Source of the DNA: Alicyclobacillaceae bacterium
Lineage (GTDB): Bacteria > Bacillota > Bacilli > Kyrpidiales > Kyrpidiaceae
DNA: 64,000 nucleotides
Assembly (NCBI GenBank): GCA_029961045.1
Contig: JASBVN010000014.1
Location: 1 to 64,000 of the forward strand
Direction of reading: 5' to 3'
This document shows, piece after piece, positions 25,873-34,127 of the stretch; position 1 is the first letter of the stretch, and each line of letters begins with the position of its first letter. Under the pieces are notes generated by a model, which was not told where the DNA came from, made no database searches, and saw nothing but the letters and a program-made list of their open reading frames with translations. The translations under genes and the position numbers were made by a program.

Positions 25873-27871
25873 GTCGGTTCCTCCTTCCGGTTCCCCTCCA
25901 GTGGGTGTGCCACCGGAATCCCTTCAGCCAATCGAGGCTTTGCCGCACGGCCCGAAGGTCATCGGCGAAGGTTTCCGGATGCGGATGTTCTCGGCACAGG
26001 GATTCCAATATACATCGGGCCGATTCGAGTGCGGAGGCTGCCGCCCCCGCTCGAGCCCGTTCCATTTCTGGATCCAGAGCCAAAGCCTGTTCGAACAGTT
26101 GTCGCGCTTGATCCCAGTGACCCTTGTCGTAAAGGAGTTCTCCGAGGAAGAACAGTCCTTCGGCGTCCAGCTCTCCCTGGGCGAGCAGGTCCAACAGCCG
26201 GTCGGCCGCGCGGTAGACGAATCCATTTTGGTACAGCATTTTGGCGTAATCGAGGTGAAACGGCCCGGCCGGGTGGCCGGCTAGGCGAGCGGCGGTGGAG
26301 AGGAGCCGGAGTTGGACAGCCCGCTCCATCAGCTTCCGGATCGCTTCCCGGTCTCCTGCGGATCCCGCCTGCGGGGCGGGATCGCGTTCCATCCACCGGT
26401 CGAGCGCGGCGTAGAGGCTCCTGAGGTGTTCTGGGATCATCTGATATACTCCGTAGGGGAGGGGCCGGTCTTCGGCCCACCGGCACAGGGCCAGATCGCG
26501 CGCCCAATGCTCCGGATCCCCGGTTTTCGGCCGGCCTTTTTGCAAGTACCGCTCGATCCGCGAATAGGCTTCGGTGAACTGGCCGGTTTGGAGGAGGCAT
26601 TCCAAGTACAATGGTTCCCATTCCGCCGGCGGCTCCCGGTCCTCCTTTCCCCGAAGCAGTTGAAGGGCTTCCCGGTAGGCGCCGATTTGCCCCATCACCC
26701 GGGCAAGAACCCCTGGATCCGGTTGCGAGCCGCATAGAGCGGCCACTTCCAGGAGAATATCCGGGTCGGGAGTGCCAAGGGCCGCCAGCGCCTCCGCCAA
26801 GCCGGCAAGCGCAGGAAACCAACCCGGCAAGGCGGCCAGCGCCCGCCGTTCCAGCCCGGCCGCCTCGTCGAACCGGCCCAGCTCCCGGCACAATTCCGCC
26901 GCGGCGTGCAAGGGTCGAAACGTGTTCATGCCCGCTGTGCTCACGTACCGGTCTGACGGAGACACCCGGGCGGCTCGCCGGTAAGCTTCCAGAGCTTCTT
27001 CGAGAAATCCCTGCTCCCGGAGGGAGTCGCCGAACAATACGTGCAGGTCTGCGTAGTCGGGGTAGCGTTCCAGCTCCGGGCGCAAGGCCAATTCTACCTC
27101 GCGGGCGCGCCCGACGGAAAGGAGTAGGACGGCCAGATCCCGCCAGAGGGTGGGCCGGTAGGGCGCTTCCGGCGGCGCCGACGACACGGCCCGATACATC
27201 CAGCGGATCGCCGCCGCCGGCCGTTTCAGTTGGCTAAAGGTGATGCCCAGGTTGTACTGGTAAAAAGGATCTCCCGGGTTCTCCCGAAGGGCGAGACGTA
27301 ATAGTCTTAAATTTCGGATGGGTTTATTTTTGCGGTCCAGCACTTCCGGCATGTATCCCTCGTGGTAGATGCTCCAGGGACAGACCTGGACGGAACCGGG
27401 TCCGAGCCGGCGCAGGATGGAAGGCGCAATGTCTTCGTGGATCCGGCCGGTAAACCGGTACATGTCCCGCCGGCGGAAAAGGCGCAAAGCCTGATGAAAG
27501 ACCCGGTCCTCCGGTCCCGGTCCGACGGCGTTTTCGATGGTCACCCAGAAACCTTCCCGCCCGGAATGCTTTAATTCTTCCAACCAGCCGGAGTCGGCTC
27601 CGATCAGCACTTCATCGGCATCCAAACACAAGATCCAGTCCGCCCGGGCATGAAACAGCCCGGCGTTGCGGGCTTTTGCAAAATCCTCTTCCCATTCGAT
27701 GGGTATCACCCGAGCCCCGAACTCCCGTGCGATGTCCGGAGTCCGGTCGACCGATCCCGTGTCCACCACGATGTATTCTTCCGCCACGGTGCGGACGCTT
27801 TCCAGACATCTCAGGATCGTCGATTCTTCGTCCCGGGCCAGGATGAGCACGCCGAGTAAAGGACGGTTCAT
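25829..27871 (-). CDS. GT2 glycosyltransferase with long C-terminal TPR domain (paralogue 3)
   Basis: This is the longest of the three paralogues at 680 residues. The GT2 domain has GVLILARDEESTI, YIVVDTGSVDRTP and LCLDADEVLIG, then ALRLFRRRDMYRFTGRIHEDI. About 430 residues of TPR-like helices follow (DPFYQYNLGITFSQL; YPDYADLHVLFGDSLREQG; HWDQARQLFEQALALDPE), likely an acceptor-binding superhelix. It is first in its operon and starts 64 bases downstream of the repeat-bearing surface protein gene, on the same strand. Confidence 0.83.
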   Translation of the reverse strand: MNRPLLGVLILARDEESTILRCLESVRTVAEEYIVVDTGSVDRTPDIAREFGARVIPIEWEEDFAKARNAGLFHARADWILCLDADEVLIGADSGWLEELKHSGREGFWVTIENAVGPGPEDRVFHQALRLFRRRDMYRFTGRIHEDIAPSILRRLGPGSVQVCPWSIYHEGYMPEVLDRKNKPIRNLRLLRLALRENPGDPFYQYNLGITFSQLKRPAAAIRWMYRAVSSAPPEAPYRPTLWRDLAVLLLSVGRAREVELALRPELERYPDYADLHVLFGDSLREQGFLEEALEAYRRAARVSPSDRYVSTAGMNTFRPLHAAAELCRELGRFDEAAGLERRALAALPGWFPALAGLAEALAALGTPDPDILLEVAALCGSQPDPGVLARVMGQIGAYREALQLLRGKEDREPPAEWEPLYLECLLQTGQFTEAYSRIERYLQKGRPKTGDPEHWARDLALCRWAEDRPLPYGVYQMIPEHLRSLYAALDRWMERDPAPQAGSAGDREAIRKLMERAVQLRLLSTAARLAGHPAGPFHLDYAKMLYQNGFVYRAADRLLDLLAQGELDAEGLFFLGELLYDKGHWDQARQLFEQALALDPEMERARAGAAASALESARCILESLCREHPHPETFADDLRAVRQSLDWLKGFRWHTHWRGTGRRNRRASADDLPVYDRQE

Positions 27872-27935
27872 CGGGAATCCCTCCCGTTTGCCGCGTGAGG
27901 GCGCGACGCGATATGGACGAGGAACGCCCGGGGAA

Positions 27936-28586
27936 TCAGGTCCCCTGGGCGTTGAAAAAGACGTCGATGGTGGTCGGAGCGCCTGTGCTCGAGGAAGCGT
28001 AGGACAGGCGTGTATATTTCAGAAATCGAGAGGGAACGAGAACATCCACCGAACCGGAAGCCAAGCTGGAAGAGGTCCGGTCGATGTACCAGTGGGTGCC
28101 GTCGGCGCTGATCTCCACCTGAAGATTGGCTGCGTTCGGTCCAGCGTTGTAGACAAAGAAGGAATATGTTCCCAGGTACGCGGTCGTGACCGGGGAAAGC
28201 GGCGTGTAAGCGTCTGCTGTTTGGACTCCGGTGTTGGCGACTTCGACGAAACTCTTTTGCGAAATCGAGGTGACGCTGCTCAGGGTGCCGGCGGTGATGG
28301 TGGCGCCGAGGACGCTGGAGATGGTGCCGTTGAGCAAGTTGGTCAGGGTGCCGGCGGTGACGGTGGCGCCGAGGACGCTGGAGATGGTGCCGTTGAGCAA
28401 GTTGGTCAGGGTGCCGGCGGTGACGGTGGCCCCGAGGACGCTGGAGATGGTGCCGTCCAAGGAGATGTTGGTCAATCGCCCGGAGCCGTCCGTTGCGAGG
28501 GCCCGACTGGTGTTCGTGCCGTCGCGCCCGAAGATCAACATCCGAAGGTCGTCGGGATTGGTGTTGAAAATGGAGAAATTAGGCAA
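27936..28586 (-). CDS. Repeat-containing protein with a DUF6385-like C-terminal domain
   Basis: This 216-residue protein has three parts: a short N-terminal NFSIFNTNPDDLRMLIFGRDG region, three exact-period 21-residue repeats with the core NGTISSVLGATVTAGTL, and a C-terminal beta-rich domain of about 85 residues (FFVYNAGPNAANLQVEIS and onward) homologous to the next plus-strand protein. The domain resembles proteins annotated with DUF6385 (from memory). The Ser/Thr/Asn-rich repeats look like a beta-solenoid surface element and a plausible glycosylation target. The start is a TTG with GAAAGGAAGGG upstream; no ATG gives a sensible protein. No signal peptide is present, as expected of mother-cell-assembled spore proteins. 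Confidence 0.7.
   Translation of the reverse strand: MPNFSIFNTNPDDLRMLIFGRDGTNTSRALATDGSGRLTNISLDGTISSVLGATVTAGTLTNLLNGTISSVLGATVTAGTLTNLLNGTISSVLGATITAGTLSSVTSISQKSFVEVANTGVQTADAYTPLSPVTTAYLGTYSFFVYNAGPNAANLQVEISADGTHWYIDRTSSSLASGSVDVLVPSRFLKYTRLSYASSSTGAPTTIDVFFNAQGT
28281..28469 (-). repeat. Three tandem 63-bp in-frame repeats
   Basis: Units begin at 28281, 28344 and 28407 (phase marked by CAGGGTGCCG) and are nearly identical. Each encodes 21 residues of the repeat-containing surface protein, so copy number can change without breaking the frame. Confidence 0.9.
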
Positions 28587-28805
28587 CGGTATTCCCTTCC
28601 TTTCTGAAAATCCAGGGCCCGACCTCTGGGTGTACCGTCGGCCCGTCGTTCCTCGACAACATATGGGGATGGAAAAGAAATCGGCCGGACCGACGCCCAG
28701 AAATTGAAAAAATGTGCGGGGATCCGGATTCTCTGTGGGATCGCCGGGTTCCGGAGTTGCATAAGGTGGGAAACGATCAGAAACAGGGGAAAATGAGGGT
28801 GTGCG

Positions 28806-29114
28806 ATGTTTCGGGAATTGATCGAACAACGCGTAACCGGCGACAGCCTGCAGGGATCCACCGTTGTCGAATTGGTCGATCTGGAGGTCTACACTTTTGT
28901 GGCGGTGAATCTAGGGCCCAATTCCGCGGTGGTGGCTCTTCAAATCACCCCGGACAAAGGGACGTATCTATTGGACAGCCTCTTTGTGGAAATTCCTGCG
29001 CATGAGGCGGCGACCTTTGTGCCGAAACGTTTCCTGCGGTATGCCCGGCTGGTCTTCCGTTCTGCGGTCCCAGGCCGGCCGACCACCTTGGCCATCGTGT
29101 TCAACGGGCAATGA
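28806..29114 (+). CDS. Single-domain protein related to the repeat protein's C-terminus
   Basis: This 102-residue protein aligns over its length with the C-terminal domain of the divergent gene 220 bases away. Shared positions include the NxGPN turn (VNLGPNS against YNAGPNA), VPKRFLRYARL against VPSRFLKYTRL, and GRPTTLAIVFNGQ against GAPTTIDVFFNAQ. It lacks the repeats. Function is unknown. Its place between divergent arms of the glycan locus suggests a structural or anchoring role on the surface (inference). The ATG at 28806 has only a weak GAGGGTG upstream. Confidence 0.7.
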   Translation: MFRELIEQRVTGDSLQGSTVVELVDLEVYTFVAVNLGPNSAVVALQITPDKGTYLLDSLFVEIPAHEAATFVPKRFLRYARLVFRSAVPGRPTTLAIVFNGQ

Positions 29115-29132
29115 GATCCGGAGAGCGGAGAT

Positions 29133-29630
29133 TCATTCCAGCAGAGCGGGGTCGATCGTTTCGTTTTGGGCCACCCAGGAGGTCAACCAGCCGTGTTCGA
29201 TGGCCGTCTCCCCCCAAATTTCCAACAGGACGGCCCGCAGCCGTATGTCCTTGGTTCCTTCAATCAGCCGTTCGTAAAGTGTGAAAAGGCCGCCCCACGT
29301 CGGAGCGGGAAAGGGGAAGCCGGCGGGCTGTTGCACGGCGGGTTCACCCATGCGCCCCATCTGCCTCTGCAAGCGCCTCCGGTGGATCTCCAGGCGCTGT
29401 TTCATCCGTTTCCATCCCAATTGCGTTTCCCCGTGCCGCCCGCGGCGAAGAGGCGGGTCCAGCCGGCGGATCAATCCGTCGATGGTGTGCTGGGCCAGTG
29501 CCAGCGCGTAAAGGGTCTCTTCCGGCGTCAGCGGAAGGGAACGGCGAATGGCCTCGATCTGAGAGGATCTGAGCGGAGGTCGGGAGTCGGGGACCGGCGG
29601 GGTGCGGGTCCGGCGTCTGCAGAGTTTCAC
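29133..29630 (-). CDS. Hypothetical protein of the redox cassette
   Basis: I do not recognise this 165-residue protein. It has a basic N-terminus, a helical middle (LTPEETLYALALAQHTIDGLIRRL), a very Arg-rich helix (RLEIHRRRLQRQMGRMG), a Pro-rich linker and a C-terminal helix pair (AVLLEIWGETAIEHGWLTSW). No signal peptide, cysteines typical of clusters or membrane segments were seen apart from one N-terminal Cys. The GTG follows GGAGGAAA and overlaps the end of the glutamate synthase-like gene by 4 bases, so it is coupled to it. Confidence 0.6.
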   Translation of the reverse strand: MKLCRRRTRTPPVPDSRPPLRSSQIEAIRRSLPLTPEETLYALALAQHTIDGLIRRLDPPLRRGRHGETQLGWKRMKQRLEIHRRRLQRQMGRMGEPAVQQPAGFPFPAPTWGGLFTLYERLIEGTKDIRLRAVLLEIWGETAIEHGWLTSWVAQNETIDPALLE

Positions 29631-31102
29631 GAACGTTTCCTCCCTGTTCGCATTCCGGTCGGGGGGCCCGAGCGCCGGTGTTTGACGGAACGGCGCTCGT
29701 TCTCGGCCGGCTCAAGGGGATGTCCGGCGTATCTCACACCTGCCGTCCGAGCGATCTCCGGATCGAGGGCAAACAGATCTTCGCGCCCGAGCTCGGCGAT
29801 CGTGCGTTTACCGAGCGCCCGCACCCCGAGAGCCATTTCGTCCGCACAGGATTTCAAATACCGGGCCAAGGAATGCGCTCCCTCCACCGGATCGAAATGC
29901 GCGGTCCGCCGTCCGGTCATGAGCACGAGCTCCGTCGGAGGTTCGAAGGGTAACGTTTTGGCCAACTGCCCGTGGCAGACCGCGTAAAGGGCCGGTGTTC
30001 CTACGGCCACGGCGTCAGCCCCCAGGGCGAGTGCCTTGAGGTAATGACCGGGGGTGGCCAATCCTCCCGACACAATCAGGCTGACTCCGCCGGCGCCCGT
30101 TTTCTCGAGGTAATGGCGGGCGCGGCACAGCGCAAAAAACGTGGGCAGACCGAAATCGTCCTCCACCAAAGGCTCGCTCCCCTTCGTTCCCGCTTGGGAT
30201 CCGTCCAGGGTGATGAAATCGACGCCGCACTCGAGAAGGGTTTCCAGACATCGCTCGATGTCGTCCCCCGGCGCGATCTTGGCGCCGACCGGAGCCCCGG
30301 CCGACAGGTCTCGCAAGTGGGTGACGAGGCGGCGCAAATCGGCGGTGTTCCGCAATCCCGGGAATTGTTCTCCAATTCGGGCCCACTGGCGGGGACCCAG
30401 CCGCAGATGCGCGCGGGCTTCTTTGAGTTCTTCCGGGGGGATGTGAATTCCCAGGCCCGCGGAAGCCCCTTGGCCGAAATGGATTTCGACGGCGCAACAG
30501 CGCCGGAGAAGTTCCGGTTCCTTGGCCCAGTGAGCCCGGCTCCATTGAAGAATAAATCGCCCCTCCGCCTCCTCGACGTCGGAAAGCAAGACCGCCCCCT
30601 CTCCGGAGTTGACCACGGTGCCGACGGCCGCGGCTCCTCCGAGCAGGGCCGCCCACACTTCCCTGGTGATTCCGATTCCGTATCCCATGCCGCCGATGAG
30701 GATCGGAATGGACAGGTGCAGGGGCCGCGACGCCCGCGGGCCGATCACCGCCGAGAGGTCGACGACTCCCGACGTGGCCGCCCGGGTGACCTGGGCCGGA
30801 GTGAATCCGATGAAATCGAAGTGGGGGTACGTTTTCGGCGAACCCATGGGGCGTTTGATGACTTCGCCGGTGGCGGCTCGCAGGGAATTTTCGATCAGCG
30901 GCAAAGGCCCGGTCCGCCTGGTCGCTGCGATGAATTCCAGGAGATTGTGCCGGTATGGGTCCGAAAGGAGGGTGTTCAACAACCGGTCGGCGACTAGGTT
31001 GAAAATCCTCCGCAGGAAAACGGTCGCCAGAACGCCGGTGGACGCCAGGCTCAACATGCTTCCGGCAAAGGCGGCCAAGATCAGTTCGGTTCCGGTGGTC
31101 AT
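29627..31102 (-). CDS. FMN-binding glutamate synthase-family protein
   Basis: This 491-residue protein matches the FMN-binding (alpha/beta barrel) domain of glutamate synthase. Motifs are the FMN/glutamate-channel region VEIHFGQGASAGLG and the barrel's phosphate-binding end DGSQAGTKGSEP, LIVSGGLATPGHYLKALALGADAVAVG. It has no glutamine amidotransferase domain, and the CxxxxxC cluster found after the barrel in GltB is missing, so glutamate synthase activity is doubtful. A hydrophobic N-terminus (LILAAFAGSMLSLASTGVLATVF) could anchor it in the membrane. The ATG overlaps the stop of the ferritin-like gene. Confidence 0.8.
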   Translation of the reverse strand: MTTGTELILAAFAGSMLSLASTGVLATVFLRRIFNLVADRLLNTLLSDPYRHNLLEFIAATRRTGPLPLIENSLRAATGEVIKRPMGSPKTYPHFDFIGFTPAQVTRAATSGVVDLSAVIGPRASRPLHLSIPILIGGMGYGIGITREVWAALLGGAAAVGTVVNSGEGAVLLSDVEEAEGRFILQWSRAHWAKEPELLRRCCAVEIHFGQGASAGLGIHIPPEELKEARAHLRLGPRQWARIGEQFPGLRNTADLRRLVTHLRDLSAGAPVGAKIAPGDDIERCLETLLECGVDFITLDGSQAGTKGSEPLVEDDFGLPTFFALCRARHYLEKTGAGGVSLIVSGGLATPGHYLKALALGADAVAVGTPALYAVCHGQLAKTLPFEPPTELVLMTGRRTAHFDPVEGAHSLARYLKSCADEMALGVRALGKRTIAELGREDLFALDPEIARTAGVRYAGHPLEPAENERRSVKHRRSGPPTGMRTGRKRS

Positions 31103-31686
31103 GTGGCGCGCCGCCCCCATCGCTTAAAGAGTTCTCTGTGTGCGCGCTCGTCGGCGGCGTGTTCGAGACAAATGCGCCGGACGACGGGATCGGGATATTG
31201 ACGGACCACCCGCTCGTAATGGCCGATGGCGAGTTTTTCCGTCCAGGCGTCCCAACGGGCCATCCAGGACTGGGGGAAAACGGTGCTCATGACGATGGTG
31301 ATCCATCCGGCTGCGTGGCCCAGCCGGGCCGGGGCCGGCCGGCCGAATAATTGATGGTACAAGGTGCGCAACCTGCGGGCGTGGATGTGTTCGATGCGGG
31401 CGGCGGCGTCCAAAAAGGCCACCAAATAGTCGCTTTCTCCCGCCCGGCGAAGTTTGGCGGCCTGGTAATGGAACATTTTTACTTGCTGAATCTCCAGGGC
31501 GATCATGAACCGCAAATTGTGCAGCAGTTCCCGCCGGTCCATGGGACGGTCCGGCTCATGAAACCGGAACTTGTAGCTGGAGACGTATCCTCGCCACCAG
31601 CGCCAAAGGACAAAACCCACGATGACGAGGACCGATATCCCGGCGGCTCCCCCCAGAATCCAAAGTGCTGCGATCCACCACTGCAT
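31099..31686 (-). CDS. Membrane-anchored ferritin-like (diiron) protein
   Basis: This 195-residue protein has one N-terminal membrane helix (AALWILGGAAGISVLVIVGFVL) and a four-helix ferritin-like domain. Two ExxH motifs, IEHIHAR and DERAHREL, and matching glutamates (ALEIQQVK, HYERVVRQ) give a plausible diiron site as in rubrerythrin- or Coq7-like proteins. I cannot tell whether it is an oxidase, peroxidase or hydroxylase. It heads a coupled three-gene unit with the glutamate synthase-like protein and the 165-residue hypothetical, an unusual redox cassette inside the glycan locus. Confidence 0.7.
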   Translation of the reverse strand: MQWWIAALWILGGAAGISVLVIVGFVLWRWWRGYVSSYKFRFHEPDRPMDRRELLHNLRFMIALEIQQVKMFHYQAAKLRRAGESDYLVAFLDAAARIEHIHARRLRTLYHQLFGRPAPARLGHAAGWITIVMSTVFPQSWMARWDAWTEKLAIGHYERVVRQYPDPVVRRICLEHAADERAHRELFKRWGRRAT

Positions 31687-32067
31687 CCGGTCGTTTCACC
31701 GCCCCTCCCGTTCTTCCACCTCCACACTCCTCTTTCAGTGTTTCCATCTTCCGGATTTCCGTAAACGGCGCACAGGCCCATGGGCATTGGCGTATAATGG
31801 GGCAGCAGCGTTTCATCTGCCCTCGAGACGCCCGGCGGGGTCGGACGGCCGGCCGGGTTCCGATAAATGGTTGAAGCCGGAGTGGAATCCCCTGCCCTCT
31901 CCCGCGCCCGAAGCCGGCCGGTTGCGGGTCGAAGGAGATCGTTGGAGGTCGGAACTTCTTTCCCGGACTCCCATTCACGCGGGTCTTACTGCGGTGGCCG
32001 GGGAAGGGAGGGTTCGGGTTGAAGGTCGAGTACGGTGGTTTCTCCGGGCACTCCTCCGGTGGTTGTC
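31687..32067. other. Gap of 381 bases between the redox cassette and the sugar-nucleotide operon
   Basis: No gene can be supported. On the plus strand there is a TATAAT at 31795-31800 without a convincing -35, a hairpin (GGGCAG/CTGCCC) just after it, and an open frame from a TTG at 31871 to 32071 (66 residues, ending in an Arg/Leu/Trp-rich helix) that lacks a ribosome site. On the minus strand this is the leader of the ferritin-like gene. Confidence 0.5.
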
Positions 32068-33201
32068 TTAAGGAAACAGGCCGAGGGATCGCCGGGCCCT
32101 GTCGGTCCGGGACAGGAAAAATTCCACGAGGTTCCCGACCTCGGAGCGGAGATCGTCGGAGAAAGGCCCGAGGTCCCGGAGAAATCCCTCGCAGTGCACC
32201 CGCATGGGATGGGTTTCGTTTTCCACTCTGGGGTTGGGCACATGGGTGACCGGACAGGCGATTCCCCTGGCGGCCGCCTCGCCTTGCACGAGGTGCGCCA
32301 ATTCTTCGATGCCGACCACATCGGTGACTTGGTTGTAGATCCGGTATTCGCCCGGGTTGCCGGCGGCCACCGCTCGGACGAGGGAGAGGGCCGCGGATTC
32401 CACCGAAATAAAGGGTTTGCGCAGCCGTCCCAGGCCATACACCGTCAGACCGGCTCCCGTTGCGCCTTGGGCGCAAAAGCGATGGACCACCACTCCGAAG
32501 TAGGGGTCGCAGTCCAGACGGGTGACGAGAGACGGGTCTTCTTGAAAGTCGTTCCAATTGAGCCCGTACGTAATCGCCGTCCGCAGTTCCGTGATCGGCA
32601 GCCTCCAAATCCGGTGGGCAAGGTAGAGGGTGTTGGCGTCGTTGGCCTTGCTCATGTGATACCAGGAAGTGGCCATGCCGGGGTAGGGAATCGTATCCTC
32701 GCTCCCGTCCACTTGCACGGTGAGGCGACCTTCGGGAATGGGAAAATTCGGCGCACCATAGATGCCCATCGTGGTGGTCATGACGAGGTGGACCGGTTCG
32801 CCGCAACCTCGGATGGCGAAAACCAAGTTTCGGGTGATGCCGTTGTTGATGTCACACGTCAAGTGGGCGTGGCGGAGGGACTGGGAGGCAAAGGGAGCCG
32901 ACGGTTGCGCCGCCAGATGGACCACCGCCCGCGGCCGCTCCCGCTGCAAAAGACACTCCGCCGCGTCGGGACGGCGTAGATCCATGGCCTGGAAACGGAG
33001 GTTGGGCCGTTTCCGGCGGGCTGCCGCCATGCGGGCCCGAATGGAAGGGACGTCGGTGAATGAAAAGCCGTTGACCCGGCGAACCCACCGGCGGCGGGCG
33101 AAATTGTCGATACCGAGGATCTCTTCCTCGGGAAAAGCCTCGGCCAGGCGCAGGGCGGTCACCCAACCGATATATCCGTCAGCACCCGTTACGACGATCA
33201 T
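32068..33201 (-). CDS. UDP-sulfoquinovose synthase-like NAD-dependent epimerase
   Basis: SQD1-type enzymes turn UDP-glucose and sulfite into UDP-sulfoquinovose. This 377-residue protein matches that family rather than ordinary epimerases: VTGADGYIGWVTALRLAE at residues 4-21 (the GW after the glycine loop is typical), the SQD1-like MTTTMGIYGAPN near 141-152, IPYPGMATSWYHMSK with the YxxxK catalytic pair at 181-185, YFGVVVHRFCAQGA, and VPNPRVENETH near the end. The ATG overlaps the preceding stop. In this locus the product may be a sulfonated sugar for surface glycans, as with Agl3 in archaeal S-layers (inference); a close relative acting on another substrate is possible. Confidence 0.75.
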   Translation of the reverse strand: MIVVTGADGYIGWVTALRLAEAFPEEEILGIDNFARRRWVRRVNGFSFTDVPSIRARMAAARRKRPNLRFQAMDLRRPDAAECLLQRERPRAVVHLAAQPSAPFASQSLRHAHLTCDINNGITRNLVFAIRGCGEPVHLVMTTTMGIYGAPNFPIPEGRLTVQVDGSEDTIPYPGMATSWYHMSKANDANTLYLAHRIWRLPITELRTAITYGLNWNDFQEDPSLVTRLDCDPYFGVVVHRFCAQGATGAGLTVYGLGRLRKPFISVESAALSLVRAVAAGNPGEYRIYNQVTDVVGIEELAHLVQGEAAARGIACPVTHVPNPRVENETHPMRVHCEGFLRDLGPFSDDLRSEVGNLVEFFLSRTDRARRSLGLFP

Positions 33202-34127
33202 CGCGTCACCCTCCCGGTTTGTTGTAGCCAACAGAACGTTTTCCGGATTCCCTCTTCCAAATCCACCTTTGCAATCCATCCTTTCTCCGATAGGCATCCT
33301 TCCCGGTACACCAGGTCCTCGCTTTCCGGGAGGACCCGACGGGTATATCGCACCTTCACGGAAATGCCGCATCCTCGGGCCACCGCTTCGGCGACTCTGG
33401 AGGCCGCTTCCCGGACCGGGTGGGTGAAGCCGACGAGATGATACGGTCCCCCGGGGTCGAACCGGTGGTGCAGGAAATCGGCATAGGCCTCCAGCAGGTC
33501 GTCGATGTACAGAAAGGAACGGGTTTGTTTTCCATTGCCGTGAACGGCGATTTCGCCTCTTCGGATCGCCGATTCGAAAAAAGCGGCCACCACCGATGCA
33601 GGCGGCCAGGAGGGGGAAGGACCGTAGACGTTCGATTGGCGGACGACCGTCACCGGAATGTCCCAAATTCGACCCAGGAGCGCGACCGCCTGTTCCCCGA
33701 GGAGCTTGGATAGAGCGTAGGCTGTTTTCGGTTTCGGGGGGGTGTTTTCCCGGATCTCCGTCGCGGACGGGTACCCCGCGAACAGCGGGGCGCACGTGGA
33801 GGGAAACAGATAACCGGCCAGCGACGGACTGTGCCGGGCCAATGCCGCGAACAGCGGACCGCGCCAGGCGTTGACGGACACACAGTGTTCCGGATTTTCC
33901 GCGCATTCCGGGACGCTGCTGACTGCCGCCAGATCGACGAGATAATCCAAGGATTGGCAGAACCGGGCGAGTGCGTCCGGATCCCGGACATCTCCCTTCA
34001 CCCATTCGACCGGCACCTTCGGGGGCCGGAGATCCAAAACCCGGACGTCAAACCCCTTTTCCTGGAAATAAACCGTCGCGCGGCTTCCGATGTATCCGGC
34101 TCCTCCGGTGATTCCGACGCGGGTCAT
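33198..34127 (-). CDS. NAD-dependent sugar-nucleotide epimerase/dehydratase
   Basis: This short-chain extended dehydrogenase has 309 residues. It has the nucleotide-binding loop TGGAGYIGS at its start, a YALSK catalytic YxxxK, and RQSNVYGPSPSWPP in the substrate region. It resembles GalE/Gmd-like enzymes, but the step (epimerase, dehydratase or reductase) is unknown. The ATG at 34127 overlaps the stop of the double GT2 gene, with GGGAGGTGG upstream. It is cotranscribed with the sulfoquinovose synthase-like gene. Confidence 0.82.
   Translation of the reverse strand: MTRVGITGGAGYIGSRATVYFQEKGFDVRVLDLRPPKVPVEWVKGDVRDPDALARFCQSLDYLVDLAAVSSVPECAENPEHCVSVNAWRGPLFAALARHSPSLAGYLFPSTCAPLFAGYPSATEIRENTPPKPKTAYALSKLLGEQAVALLGRIWDIPVTVVRQSNVYGPSPSWPPASVVAAFFESAIRRGEIAVHGNGKQTRSFLYIDDLLEAYADFLHHRFDPGGPYHLVGFTHPVREAASRVAEAVARGCGISVKVRYTRRVLPESEDLVYREGCLSEKGWIAKVDLEEGIRKTFCWLQQTGRVTR

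Noticed and set aside
28281-28469. Tandem 63-bp repeats as a CRISPR array or phage attachment site
   Set aside because: There are no unique spacers, the period is a multiple of three and the repeats are in frame within a protein.
31871-32071. Plus-strand open frame of 66 residues in the gap before the sulfoquinovose synthase-like gene
   Set aside because: A TATAAT lies 70 bases upstream, but there is no -35, no ribosome site and only a TTG start; composition alone does not support a gene.
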